Shown piece by piece: positions 4,840-11,502 of a stretch of DNA of 11,877 nucleotides (within the stretch, counting starts at the first letter, position 1; each line of letters opens with the position of its first letter). The notes beneath the pieces are model-generated. The model was not told where the DNA came from, made no database searches, and saw only the letters and a list, made by a program, of their open reading frames with translations. The stretch covers positions 1 to 11,877 of the forward strand of contig JAHFKM010000019.1 of NCBI GenBank assembly GCA_023245385.1. The letters run 5' to 3'. The stretch is from an archaeon (GTDB lineage Archaea; Nanobdellota; Nanobdellia; SCGC-AAA011-G17; GW2011-AR18). A program made the translations under genes and the position numbers.

Positions 4840-7464
4840 ATGATGGAAAAAAAGAGGGTAAAACTTCAAATCACTGAAAATCAGGAGAAGGTTATTAAAG
4901 ATAAATATTTGAAAGATGCTCCAAGTATTGAAGCGTGGTTAGATCTTGTCGCAAGTAATATTGCTCTGGGTGAGGTGTTACATTCAAAAGTTCCTCTTCA
5001 CGAAATATATAATGGTGTTTCTTATAAAGTTGTAGAAAAAGAAGTCTTTGATAAAAAGTTAACAAAAATATTTTTACTTCATCATAATTTGTCTAAGTCT
5101 GGAGAGAGAAGTGGTAATTTTAAAAAATTCTTAAATAATCTTCAGTTGATTGTGAGGGATAATCCTGAACTTGCGGCTGTGTATGAAAAGACAAGAGATG
5201 AGTTTTATAATTTGATGGCTAATTTTGAATTCCTGCCAAATTCTCCAACTTTAATGAATGCAGGAAGAGCCTTGCAGCAATTGTCAGCGTGTTATGTTTT
5301 GCCTATTGAGGATTCTATTGAAGGGTGGATGAAGACTGCTTATGATACAGCAATTATTCACCAGTCTGGTGGTGGTACTGGTTTTTCTGTGTCGAGAATA
5401 AGGCCAGATGGAGATGTGGTAAAAAGTACGAGTGGTATTGCTTCTGGTCCATTGTCGCCGTTAAAAATTATTGACGGTGTCACTCAGCAAATAAAACAGG
5501 GGGGACAACGTCGTGGTGCGAACATGGGTATCTTGTCAGTGTATCATCCCGATATTATGAATTTTATTCATTGTAAAAAAGAAAAAGGGTTTTTGGAAAA
5601 TTTTAATATTTCTGTAGCGATTGACGAAGCATTTATGCAAAAAGTGAAGAAGGCTGAAGATTTTGATCTTGTTAATCCAAGAAACAGGCAGGTGACGAAG
5701 AGAGTAAATGCGAAAGAAGTGTTTGATGCGATGGTAAAGTCTGCGTGGGAGACTGGAGATCCTGGTTTTGTTGTTATTGACAGGATTAATAATTCTGATT
5801 CAAATCCTACACCGCATGTTGGAACGATCGAGTCGACAAATCCATGCGGTGAACAGCCACTTTTGTCATTCGAGCCGTGCAATCTTGGCAGTATTACCTT
5901 ATGCAAATTTATTAACAAAGATGCGTCGGATATGGATTGGGATCGTTTGAAAAAATGTGTGCATAGTACAGTGCATTTTTTAGATAATGTAATTGATGTG
6001 AATAATTATCCTTTGCCTGAGATTGAAGAGATGGCTAAAGGAAACAGAAGGATTGGTTTGGGAGTGATGGGGTGGGCTGAGTCTTTGGCAATGTTAAGGA
6101 TTCCTTATAATTCTGAAGAAGCTGTGAAGAAGGGAGAGCAGGTGATGAAGTTTGTTAATGATGAAGCCTTGGCTGCGTCTGAATTTTTAGCGAAAGAGCG
6201 TGGGGTGTTTCCTAATTGGAAGAGGAGTATTTTTGATAGGGAAGGAGAACATTTTAGGGGACAATTTGCGAAGCCGAGACATTGTGCGAGAACAACGATT
6301 GCTCCTACAGGAACGATTGCGATTACTGCGGGTTTGCAGGGTTCTGGTATTGAGCCTTTTTTTGCGATTGTGTATGTGAGGTATAATGCGCAGGGTATTG
6401 ATGCGTTAAAGCGTGGGGAAAAACCTGCTGAAAAAAACACCTTTTATGAGATTAATCCTTTGTTTAAAAAAATTGCTGAGGAAAATAATTATTTTGGTTT
6501 GAAAGAGCAGGATCTTTGGAATAAGATTGAGCAGAATCATAAGTCTGTGGTAGGTATTCCAGAAATTCCAAAAGAGATTCAGAATATTTTCTTAACCTCT
6601 CATGATCTTAGTCCGAAGGATCATTGTAATATGCAGGTAGCGTTTCAGAAGCATACAAATAATGCGGTAAGTAAGACGGTAAATTTGAAGAATGAGGCTA
6701 GTGAAAAAGAAGTGTATGAGGTATATATGCTTGCTTACGAAAATGGATGTAAAGGTGTAACGATTTATAGGGATGGGAGTAAGAGTGAGCAGGTTTTGAA
6801 TTTGTCTGAAAAAAAGACTGAGACAAAGTTGCAGCCTGAGCCGAAGATAAAGCTTAGGAAGAGAAATATGATTGAAAGTTCGGATTATTATGAGATTATG
6901 ACTGGGAATGGGCCTTTGCATGTGCATATTAATTATGATGAGTTGGGTCCGACAAAAGTCTTTATTAATTTGAGTCCGATTGGAACTGAAATTTCTGGAT
7001 TGACAACTGCCTTAGGGATTATGTTATCGAAGTATTTTCAGAATGGGGGGAATCCTATTTCTTTGTTAAAGCATTTGAATTCGATTAAGGGGGATAAGCC
7101 GTTTGGGTTTGGTGCGAAGAGGGTTGATTCTATTCCTCATGGTATTTCTAAAGCGTTGAGGGATCATTTGATTAAGACGGGGAAGTTGCCAAGTTTTAAT
7201 GGGCAGGCGAAGTTAACTGAGATTAATCAGGCGAGTTTGCCTAGTGTTAGTCCTTTGGCTGATGAGGATAATATTTCTACTGGGTCTTTTATTGCGGTCG
7301 CCTCTGAAGATCCGAAGAGGGCTGCGGTCTTGGCTGCGATTGCTGGTGAGAATTATTTAACAAGTTCTTTGTATTGTCCGAAGTGTTTTAGTGCGAATGT
7401 GGAGATTGTTTCTGGTTGTTCGAAACCAACCTGCTTTGATTGTGGTTTTAGTGAGTGTGGCTAA
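4840..7464 (+). CDS. nrdJ: Class II (adenosylcobalamin-dependent) ribonucleoside-diphosphate reductase NrdJ
   Basis: Reduces ribonucleotides to deoxyribonucleotides using a B12-generated radical. The frame is open from an ATG at 4816 (882 codons). The paired ATGs at 4840/4843 are preferred because ggggtgg precedes them and the first residues are not conserved-looking. Numbered from 4816: SPTLMNAG at 143-150, the redox Cys159 in SACYVLP, HQSGGGTGF at 182-190, NPCGEQP at 342-348 with the thiyl Cys344 and Glu346, the partner Cys355 in EPCNLGS, and APTGTIA at 496-502. A TSCPD-like domain covers about 690-790. The tail has a zinc-ribbon-like cysteine set (C854, C857, C868, C873, C876, C881), probably receiving electrons from thioredoxin. 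No ATP-cone is visible at the N terminus, so overall-activity control may be absent. No small radical subunit gene is nearby, as expected for class II. Confidence 0.96.
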   Translation: MMEKKRVKLQITENQEKVIKDKYLKDAPSIEAWLDLVASNIALGEVLHSKVPLHEIYNGVSYKVVEKEVFDKKLTKIFLLHHNLSKSGERSGNFKKFLNNLQLIVRDNPELAAVYEKTRDEFYNLMANFEFLPNSPTLMNAGRALQQLSACYVLPIEDSIEGWMKTAYDTAIIHQSGGGTGFSVSRIRPDGDVVKSTSGIASGPLSPLKIIDGVTQQIKQGGQRRGANMGILSVYHPDIMNFIHCKKEKGFLENFNISVAIDEAFMQKVKKAEDFDLVNPRNRQVTKRVNAKEVFDAMVKSAWETGDPGFVVIDRINNSDSNPTPHVGTIESTNPCGEQPLLSFEPCNLGSITLCKFINKDASDMDWDRLKKCVHSTVHFLDNVIDVNNYPLPEIEEMAKGNRRIGLGVMGWAESLAMLRIPYNSEEAVKKGEQVMKFVNDEALAASEFLAKERGVFPNWKRSIFDREGEHFRGQFAKPRHCARTTIAPTGTIAITAGLQGSGIEPFFAIVYVRYNAQGIDALKRGEKPAEKNTFYEINPLFKKIAEENNYFGLKEQDLWNKIEQNHKSVVGIPEIPKEIQNIFLTSHDLSPKDHCNMQVAFQKHTNNAVSKTVNLKNEASEKEVYEVYMLAYENGCKGVTIYRDGSKSEQVLNLSEKKTETKLQPEPKIKLRKRNMIESSDYYEIMTGNGPLHVHINYDELGPTKVFINLSPIGTEISGLTTALGIMLSKYFQNGGNPISLLKHLNSIKGDKPFGFGAKRVDSIPHGISKALRDHLIKTGKLPSFNGQAKLTEINQASLPSVSPLADEDNISTGSFIAVASEDPKRAAVLAAIAGENYLTSSLYCPKCFSANVEIVSGCSKPTCFDCGFSECG

Positions 7465-7466
7465 AG

Positions 7467-7476
7467 GCTTTTAAGG
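7467..7476 (+). promoter_or_regulatory. Possible TATA-like box before the hydroxylase pair
   Basis: The sequence gcttttaagg is centred about 25 bases before the ATG at 7497, suiting a leaderless transcript. The match is weak, and read-through from nrdJ, which ends 32 bases upstream of the ATG, is equally possible. Confidence 0.35.
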
Positions 7477-7496
7477 TTTCTTTCTTAGTTTCACGA

Positions 7497-8090
7497 ATGA
7501 TAAGAGAAGAATATTTGGAAGAGGAGCGAGTAAAAGAGTTAGCGAAGAAGTTTAGAACAAATAAACCCTTTTCTCATGTGGTGTTGAAGAATTTTTTTAA
7601 AGAAGAGTTTGTAAAAAAGGTAAAAGGTGCCTTAGAAAAGGAAGAGTTTGAGAGAATGGATTCTGATCTTTTAAGTTTTGAGCAGACAAAAGATCTTTCT
7701 GGAACAAAAAATGAAATTTTAAAAGTGTTTTATACGTATCTTAATGGAATAGAGATGAAGGAGTATATAAGAAGATTAACTAATAAAAATGTTTTTGGAA
7801 AAGTGGATGCTTCAGGGTTTGTGTATTGTTCTGGAGATTATTTGCTTCCTCATGATGATTGTTTGGAGAAAAGGAGAGTAGCGTTTGTTCTTACCCTTAC
7901 TGATTTAGAAGAAGAGGATGGGGGAAGTTTGGATTTTTTCAAAGGGAAAAAGAAGGTAAGATCTTTTATTTCTGAGGAGAATATGTTTATTCTTTTTGAA
8001 GTCAGGGAAAACAAAAGTGTTCATCAGGTTGCTGAGATCTTGAGAGAAAAAGAAAGGGTAAGCATTGGAGGGTGGTTTAATGGTGAATGA
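7497..8090 (+). CDS. OGFOD1/Tpa1-like Fe(II)/2-oxoglutarate prolyl hydroxylase, catalytic half
   Basis: A 197-residue 2-oxoglutarate oxygenase resembling the N-terminal catalytic domain of eukaryotic OGFOD1/Tpa1/Ofd1, which hydroxylates a proline of ribosomal protein uS12. Shared landmarks from memory of that family: PFSHVVLKNFF at 24-34, DLLSFEQTKDL at 57-67 (like the DLYKFQQSDDL of OGFOD1), LLPHDDCLEKRRVAFVLTL at 116-134, GGSLDFF at 142-148, FILFEV at 164-169, and HQVAEILREKERVSIGGWF at 176-194. Iron ligands are His119, Asp121 and His176; Arg187 would bind 2-oxoglutarate. All are intact. The ATG at 7497 is chosen over a GTG at 7455 inside nrdJ because the extra residues are unlike the family. 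The protein ends right after GWFNGE, where OGFOD1 enters its interdomain linker. It overlaps the next gene by 11 bases. The substrate is inferred, not shown. Confidence 0.88.
   Translation: MIREEYLEEERVKELAKKFRTNKPFSHVVLKNFFKEEFVKKVKGALEKEEFERMDSDLLSFEQTKDLSGTKNEILKVFYTYLNGIEMKEYIRRLTNKNVFGKVDASGFVYCSGDYLLPHDDCLEKRRVAFVLTLTDLEEEDGGSLDFFKGKKKVRSFISEENMFILFEVRENKSVHQVAEILREKERVSIGGWFNGE
8067..8072 (+). promoter_or_regulatory. Shine-Dalgarno sequence for the second hydroxylase-pair gene
   Basis: The sequence ggaggg lies seven bases before the ATG at 8080, inside the end of the first gene. It supports independent initiation at 8080 rather than frameshift fusion, and selects that ATG over the upstream in-frame TTG at 8065, which overlaps the motif. 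Confidence 0.7.
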
Positions 8091-8619
8091 AGTGTATGAG
8101 AGTGAAGAAGTGCTAGGTCTTATTAAAGAACGTCTTGGAGAGGAAGGGTGTGTTCAGCTTCAGGATTTTTTACAAAAAGACACGCTGGATAAAATGGTTC
8201 TTCTTTGTAAAGAAAGAAAAGTAAAAAGGGTATGGAGACCTTTAGAGTGTTTGTATTCTTTTTTTGAGTGGAAAGATTCTGTTAAAGAAATTCAGGTCTT
8301 TTTAGGAAAGGTTTTTAATAAAAGTTTAAAATCTGTAAGGGGATATTATTTTGAGTGGAGGGATTATCTTCTTTTGCAGGATAAAAAGGGTGAAGAGGAG
8401 GGATATGTTGTGCTTTTAGATCTTACGTCGGGTTGGGAAAAAGAAGCTGGGGGGTATAGTTCTTTTCTTGAGGATAATGTGGAGAAAGCAAGAATATATC
8501 CTGTAATTAATAGTTTGAGTATTGTTAAGACGACGAAGAAAACAAAGTGTTTAGTGAAATATGTGAATCATAAGGCTGAAAAAAGAAGAAGATTATTTTT
8601 AGAGTTAAAATTTTTTTGA
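8080..8619 (+). CDS. OGFOD1/Tpa1-like non-catalytic C-terminal domain as a separate protein
   Basis: A 179-residue protein matching the C-terminal degenerate beta-helix domain of OGFOD1/Tpa1/Ofd1. From memory of OGFOD1, matching landmarks are VNEVYE at 2-7 (INPTYL in OGFOD1), a VQLQDFLQKDTLDKM helix at 25-39, WRDYLLLQD at 93-101 (like GHYTLIHD), GWEKEAGGYSSF at 118-129 (like GWEPEYGGFTSY), INSLSIV at 143-149 (SNSLALV), and LVKYVNHKA at 158-166 (FVKHINHRS). The first iron ligand position is Gln100, and the distal His position of the catalytic half aligns with Val/Lys here, so it should not bind iron. The ATG at 8080 has a good Shine-Dalgarno sequence and overlaps the catalytic gene by 11 bases, suggesting a coupled, stoichiometric partner. 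The last 15 bases overlap the convergent surface-protein gene. Confidence 0.82.
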   Translation: MVNEVYESEEVLGLIKERLGEEGCVQLQDFLQKDTLDKMVLLCKERKVKRVWRPLECLYSFFEWKDSVKEIQVFLGKVFNKSLKSVRGYYFEWRDYLLLQDKKGEEEGYVVLLDLTSGWEKEAGGYSSFLEDNVEKARIYPVINSLSIVKTTKKTKCLVKYVNHKAEKRRRLFLELKFF

Positions 8620-11037
8620 GAATTTAGGTTTTTGATATTTCTTTGCGAAATGGATCTTGTACAGTAAAAATCCTGCGAGCGCTAAAAGGAGAAGAACGGC
8701 AATGCCTGTGATGATCATTTTTTTCTTTTTTGAAAGGTGTGTTTGCGCTGGTGCTTGCAGAGGTGTTTCTTGGGTTGTTTCGTTTGAGGAAGATTCTTGG
8801 AGTGGTGTTGTTGTGCTGAGGGGTGCTCCTTCTTTTATTCCGATGGCGAAGGTGCTGAATCCTGGGACTTCACTCTGAAAGGTGAGAAGGCCGTTCTTTG
8901 CGCTGAGAAGTTTTGCTGGATATTCTTTCCATATTTCTTGTTCTAAGCGTAAGAGTGTGATATGGTCTGGATTTTGTTGTTGTTTATTGAGCCAGTTTGC
9001 GGTAACGAAGAAAGTGATAAACGCGTTTTTAATATCTGTGTCTTGGAAGTTGTAGGTTTTAACTTCAAAGTATTTGTAAACTATGTTTGAAGGTTTGTTT
9101 GTTATTTTGTCTTCTGTTTTTGCTACAACATTTATTTGTGGGCTTGTGAGCGGGTTGACTGTTTTGAAGCTAATTTCTTGAACGCCTGTGTTAGGGTTTT
9201 CTATAGGGAATGTTTTTGTTTCTCCAGAGGATACTTGTTGGAAGACTTGTTCAGGAGAGCCAGTACCGAAGTTTCCTCCGCTGGTGCCTCCTCCACTTCC
9301 TCCTCCTGTGTTTCCTGCATTGATAGTGAGTTGTAGTGTGGCTGCTGATCCTGTGTTTCCGGCAAGATCTGTTCCGTTACAGGTGAGGGTGATTCCTCCT
9401 TGGCTTGTTGTGCCTATTACAGAGGAGCATTGTTTTGCGGTGAGTGCGCTTACTGAGCAGAGAACAGTGGTTCCTTGAAGGAGGCTGAGGTTTCCAGGGT
9501 TATCATCGGTCATGCTACAAGAGGCGTTTGTGGAGAGACCTGCGAGGAAACTAGTTCCTTGTGTTGAAGTGAGAGTGTAGGTGGGGTTGGTTGTGTCAAA
9601 GACAAGTGTTCTTGTTTCTGAAGTGTTTTGGGTGTTTGCGGTATTAGTTACAGTAAAATTATAATTATAAGTACCGTTTCCTAATCCTAAAACGCTGAAG
9701 TTGTAGGTGAAGGTTGTGTTTGTTGTGCTGTAAATAGTTGTGTTGACTGTTGTACTGTTGCTTATTACAAAGCTGATGTTTCCTATGTTAGCTTCATTTG
9801 TAATGGTGACATTAAAGAGAACATATCCGAGACTTGTATTTCTGTAAGTTCCATTTGTTTGGGTGTTTGCGACAAAAGTGAGTGTAGGGGTTTTGTCTGT
9901 GATATAGAGGAATCTTGTTTCTGAAGTGTTAACGTTATTTGCTTTGTCCCAGACTGTGACATTGTAGCGATAGGTGTCATTTCCTTGAAATCCTGTAAAA
10001 TTGTAAGTGTAGGTGAGGTTTGTACTGACATAAGTTGTTGTGTTGACTGTGCTGCTGTTTCCAATGGTAAAAGTGATATTAGCAATATTTTGTTCATTTG
10101 TTACAGTGAGATTGAAGAGGATATATTTTTGATTCTTTGTTGTTGCGTTTGGTTCTGTAGGTGAAACAAAGTTAATAGCAGGGAGAAGGCTGTCAAAAAT
10201 AATAACTCTTGTTTCTGAGATGTTTGATCTGCCGTATTGGTCGTTGACAGTAACATTATAGAGGTAGGTGTCATTGCCTAGTCCTGCGGAAGTAAAGTTG
10301 TAAGAGATATTTCTTAAGATTAAGGTTGTTTCTGTAACGCCTGTACCGCTTTGATTGATAAAATAATTAATGAATGTTGTGGTGTTAACTGTTGTGGAGT
10401 TTGAGAAGCTAAAAGTTATATTAACAGGGGTGGTTTCATTGATAGTGACATTTGAAAAGATAAAGAAGTTCGTGTTTTTATAAGTAGAGTTGGGAAGGCT
10501 TCCTAAAGTGAAATTAATCGCTGGGGCATAGTTATCTATGGTAATATTTGTAATTGAAGTGTTGATTGTTGTCGCCGCGCTTCCATCAAGAGGTGTGCCT
10601 GTAACGTTAGTGATATTGATAGTTATATTATATCTTCCGTCTGGGAGAGTAAGTGTGTTAATTCGGACAGTTAAGTTATTAACGATGAAGAGTAGTCCTG
10701 TTTTCGCGTTCTCTGTAATGTTGTTGGAACTGTTGACGAGGAATATTCTTCCTGATTCAATATGGGTAAACCAGATGGTCACATTTGAAATGTTTGTTTT
10801 CATTCCTGCAGAGCTGTTTGTGGGGAGGAAGGTTAAGTTTAAGAAAAAGGTGCCGTTGTAATAACTGTTGTTTAAGGATTGGCTTGCTAAGTCTTTTGTG
10901 AAGTTGTAAGATGTTGTTGTTCCATTAACAAAGATTGTTTCTAAGCTGTCTCCAAAGGCAAAGGTGAAGAGGAGTAATAAGGAGAGAAGTAAACTTATAG
11001 TGAAAAATATTTTTGAAGTAGTATTAGATAGTTTCAA
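8605..11037 (-). CDS. Large secreted, sequon-rich Ig-like repeat surface protein with PGF-pre-PGF-like domain and C-terminal anchor
   Basis: An 810-residue cell-surface protein. Residues 1-29 form a signal peptide (Lys2, then a Leu/Phe-rich core ending near AFG). A Thr/Asn-rich ectodomain contains Ig-like repeats (about 168-281, 282-380, 381-480, and a more divergent Cys-containing one at 481-570). A Gly/Ser hinge at 574-594 leads to a PGF-pre-PGF-like domain at about 595-732, ending in EVPGFSTFAI. Then come a Ser/Thr-rich stalk (737-768), a basic stretch, a membrane helix at about 774-795 and a Lys-rich cytoplasmic tail. I count roughly 55 N-X-S/T sequons, so heavy N-glycosylation is likely. 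The start is TTG, preceded by ggtga at a good distance and a TATA box further up. It is probably an S-layer component or adhesin; which of these cannot be told. Confidence 0.85.
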   Translation of the reverse strand: MKLSNTTSKIFFTISLLLSLLLLFTFAFGDSLETIFVNGTTTSYNFTKDLASQSLNNSYYNGTFFLNLTFLPTNSSAGMKTNISNVTIWFTHIESGRIFLVNSSNNITENAKTGLLFIVNNLTVRINTLTLPDGRYNITINITNVTGTPLDGSAATTINTSITNITIDNYAPAINFTLGSLPNSTYKNTNFFIFSNVTINETTPVNITFSFSNSTTVNTTTFINYFINQSGTGVTETTLILRNISYNFTSAGLGNDTYLYNVTVNDQYGRSNISETRVIIFDSLLPAINFVSPTEPNATTKNQKYILFNLTVTNEQNIANITFTIGNSSTVNTTTYVSTNLTYTYNFTGFQGNDTYRYNVTVWDKANNVNTSETRFLYITDKTPTLTFVANTQTNGTYRNTSLGYVLFNVTITNEANIGNISFVISNSTTVNTTIYSTTNTTFTYNFSVLGLGNGTYNYNFTVTNTANTQNTSETRTLVFDTTNPTYTLTSTQGTSFLAGLSTNASCSMTDDNPGNLSLLQGTTVLCSVSALTAKQCSSVIGTTSQGGITLTCNGTDLAGNTGSAATLQLTINAGNTGGGSGGGTSGGNFGTGSPEQVFQQVSSGETKTFPIENPNTGVQEISFKTVNPLTSPQINVVAKTEDKITNKPSNIVYKYFEVKTYNFQDTDIKNAFITFFVTANWLNKQQQNPDHITLLRLEQEIWKEYPAKLLSAKNGLLTFQSEVPGFSTFAIGIKEGAPLSTTTPLQESSSNETTQETPLQAPAQTHLSKKKKMIITGIAVLLLLALAGFLLYKIHFAKKYQKPKFSKKF
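8611..8617 (+). terminator. T-run at the convergent gene ends
   Basis: Seven consecutive T at the end of the second hydroxylase gene, within the stop-codon overlap of two convergent genes, would suit archaeal oligo-T termination on the plus strand. The adjacent A-run (8607-8610) gives only a short T-run on the minus strand. Confidence 0.4.
8842..9255 (-). other. PGF-pre-PGF-like domain of the surface protein
   Basis: Covers residues about 595-732. It shows the family-type layout: a YKYFEVKTYNF strand, an acidic-to-hydrophobic FFVTANWL segment, a central LLRLEQEIWKEYP block, and the closing PGFSTFAI. This domain is known from archaeal surface proteins. Here it is directly membrane-proximal. 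Confidence 0.65.
9598..10536 (-). repeat. Three tandem Ig-like repeats of about 100 residues
   Basis: Protein-level repeats at residues 168-281, 282-380 and 381-480. Each opens with D-x-x-(x)-P followed by a hydrophobic strand. Each carries an STTVNTT-type block and a GNDTY/GNGTY beta-turn, and ends with SETR (274-277, 372-375, 473-476). Spacing between SETR motifs is 98 and 101 residues. The DNA copies have diverged, so the repeat is old or under selection at protein level only. Confidence 0.75.
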
Positions 11038-11041
11038 GAGT

Positions 11042-11046
11042 TCACC
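11042..11046 (-). promoter_or_regulatory. Shine-Dalgarno sequence for the TTG-started surface protein
   Basis: Minus-strand ggtga lies about four bases before the TTG at 11037 and supports that unusual start. The signal peptide begins immediately after, and no ATG or GTG is available in frame nearby. Confidence 0.6.
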
Positions 11047-11078
11047 TTTTTTTTCTTTGTGAATAAGATCTTAAGGGG

Positions 11079-11086
11079 TATATAAG
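11079..11086 (-). promoter_or_regulatory. TATA box of the surface protein gene
   Basis: Read on the minus strand the sequence is cttatata, about 45 bases before the TTG start. Initiation near 11056 would leave a short leader holding the ggtga Shine-Dalgarno sequence at about 11042-11046. This gene therefore uses a leader, unlike its divergent neighbour. Confidence 0.6.
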
Positions 11087-11142
11087 CTTTTTGAACAATT
11101 TTTTTTTAAAGTGATCGAATAAAAATTTGATTTTGAAAAAGA

Positions 11143-11150
11143 TTTATATA
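11143..11150 (+). promoter_or_regulatory. TATA box of trxA
   Basis: The sequence tttatata lies about 29 bases before the trxA ATG, giving a leaderless or nearly leaderless transcript. It is back to back with the minus-strand promoter of the surface gene in the 138-base divergent spacer. Confidence 0.65.
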
Positions 11151-11175
11151 GTACCTTTAATGGTGGTTGTGAAAA

Positions 11176-11499
11176 ATGCTTACGGAATTAACTTCAAATG
11201 ATTTTAAGACTTTTTTAGATAAGAATGCGATTGTTGTTGTGGACTATTGGGCTGAGTGGTGTGCCCCGTGCAAGATTATGTCTCCGGTTTTGGAAGAGAT
11301 AAGTAAGGAGTTTACAAATATTAAATTCGCAAAATTAAATGTGGATGAGCATCCTGAGATTGCGCAGGATTTTGAGATAAATGCTATTCCAACACTGATT
11401 GTTTTTCATAAAGGGAAAGAATTAACGCGTTTAGTTGGATTTATAACTAAGGCAGTGCTTAAAGGAAAATTGTTAGAAGTGACGAAGGATTTGCGTTAA
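11176..11499 (+). CDS. trxA: Thioredoxin
   Basis: A 107-residue cytoplasmic thioredoxin of normal length with one complete fold. The active site is WCAPC (Cys29, Cys32) after the VVVDYWAEW strand. Asp23 is the buried acid, and the cis-proline is Pro72 in AIPTL. The usual CGPC is replaced by CAPC, a common variant. It is a single-gene unit with its own TATA box and ends three bases from the convergent deoxyhypusine synthase stop. A likely client is NrdJ, encoded 3.7 kb away, whose C-terminal cysteines need a dithiol donor. No thioredoxin reductase is in the window. Confidence 0.95.
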   Translation: MLTELTSNDFKTFLDKNAIVVVDYWAEWCAPCKIMSPVLEEISKEFTNIKFAKLNVDEHPEIAQDFEINAIPTLIVFHKGKELTRLVGFITKAVLKGKLLEVTKDLR

Positions 11500-11502
11500 T
11501 TT

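Noticed and set aside
5568..6927. Open frames on the minus strand, and a short plus-strand frame, within nrdJ
   Set aside because: NrdJ motifs are continuous through this region. The other frames show no family resemblance and no initiation signals.
7455..7496. GTG at 7455 as start of the 2-oxoglutarate oxygenase
   Set aside because: It would add 14 residues encoded partly inside nrdJ. The ATG at 7497 has better spacing to a TATA-like box, and the family match begins after it.
8065..8079. TTG at 8065 as start of the second hydroxylase gene
   Set aside because: It lies on top of the ggaggg Shine-Dalgarno motif that serves the ATG at 8080.
9598..10536. CRISPR array or DNA-level tandem repeat in the surface gene
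   Set aside because: The periodicity is about 300 bases, is in frame, and is conserved only at protein level. There are no short identical repeats with unique spacers.
9136..10861. Plus-strand open frames opposite the surface protein gene
   Set aside because: They are complements of Thr/Asn-rich coding repeats, giving Val/Cys/Phe-rich translations without recognisable domains or start signals.
11160..11162. ATG at 11160 as an alternative thioredoxin start
   Set aside because: It is out of frame with trxA and sits between the TATA box and the predicted transcription start.
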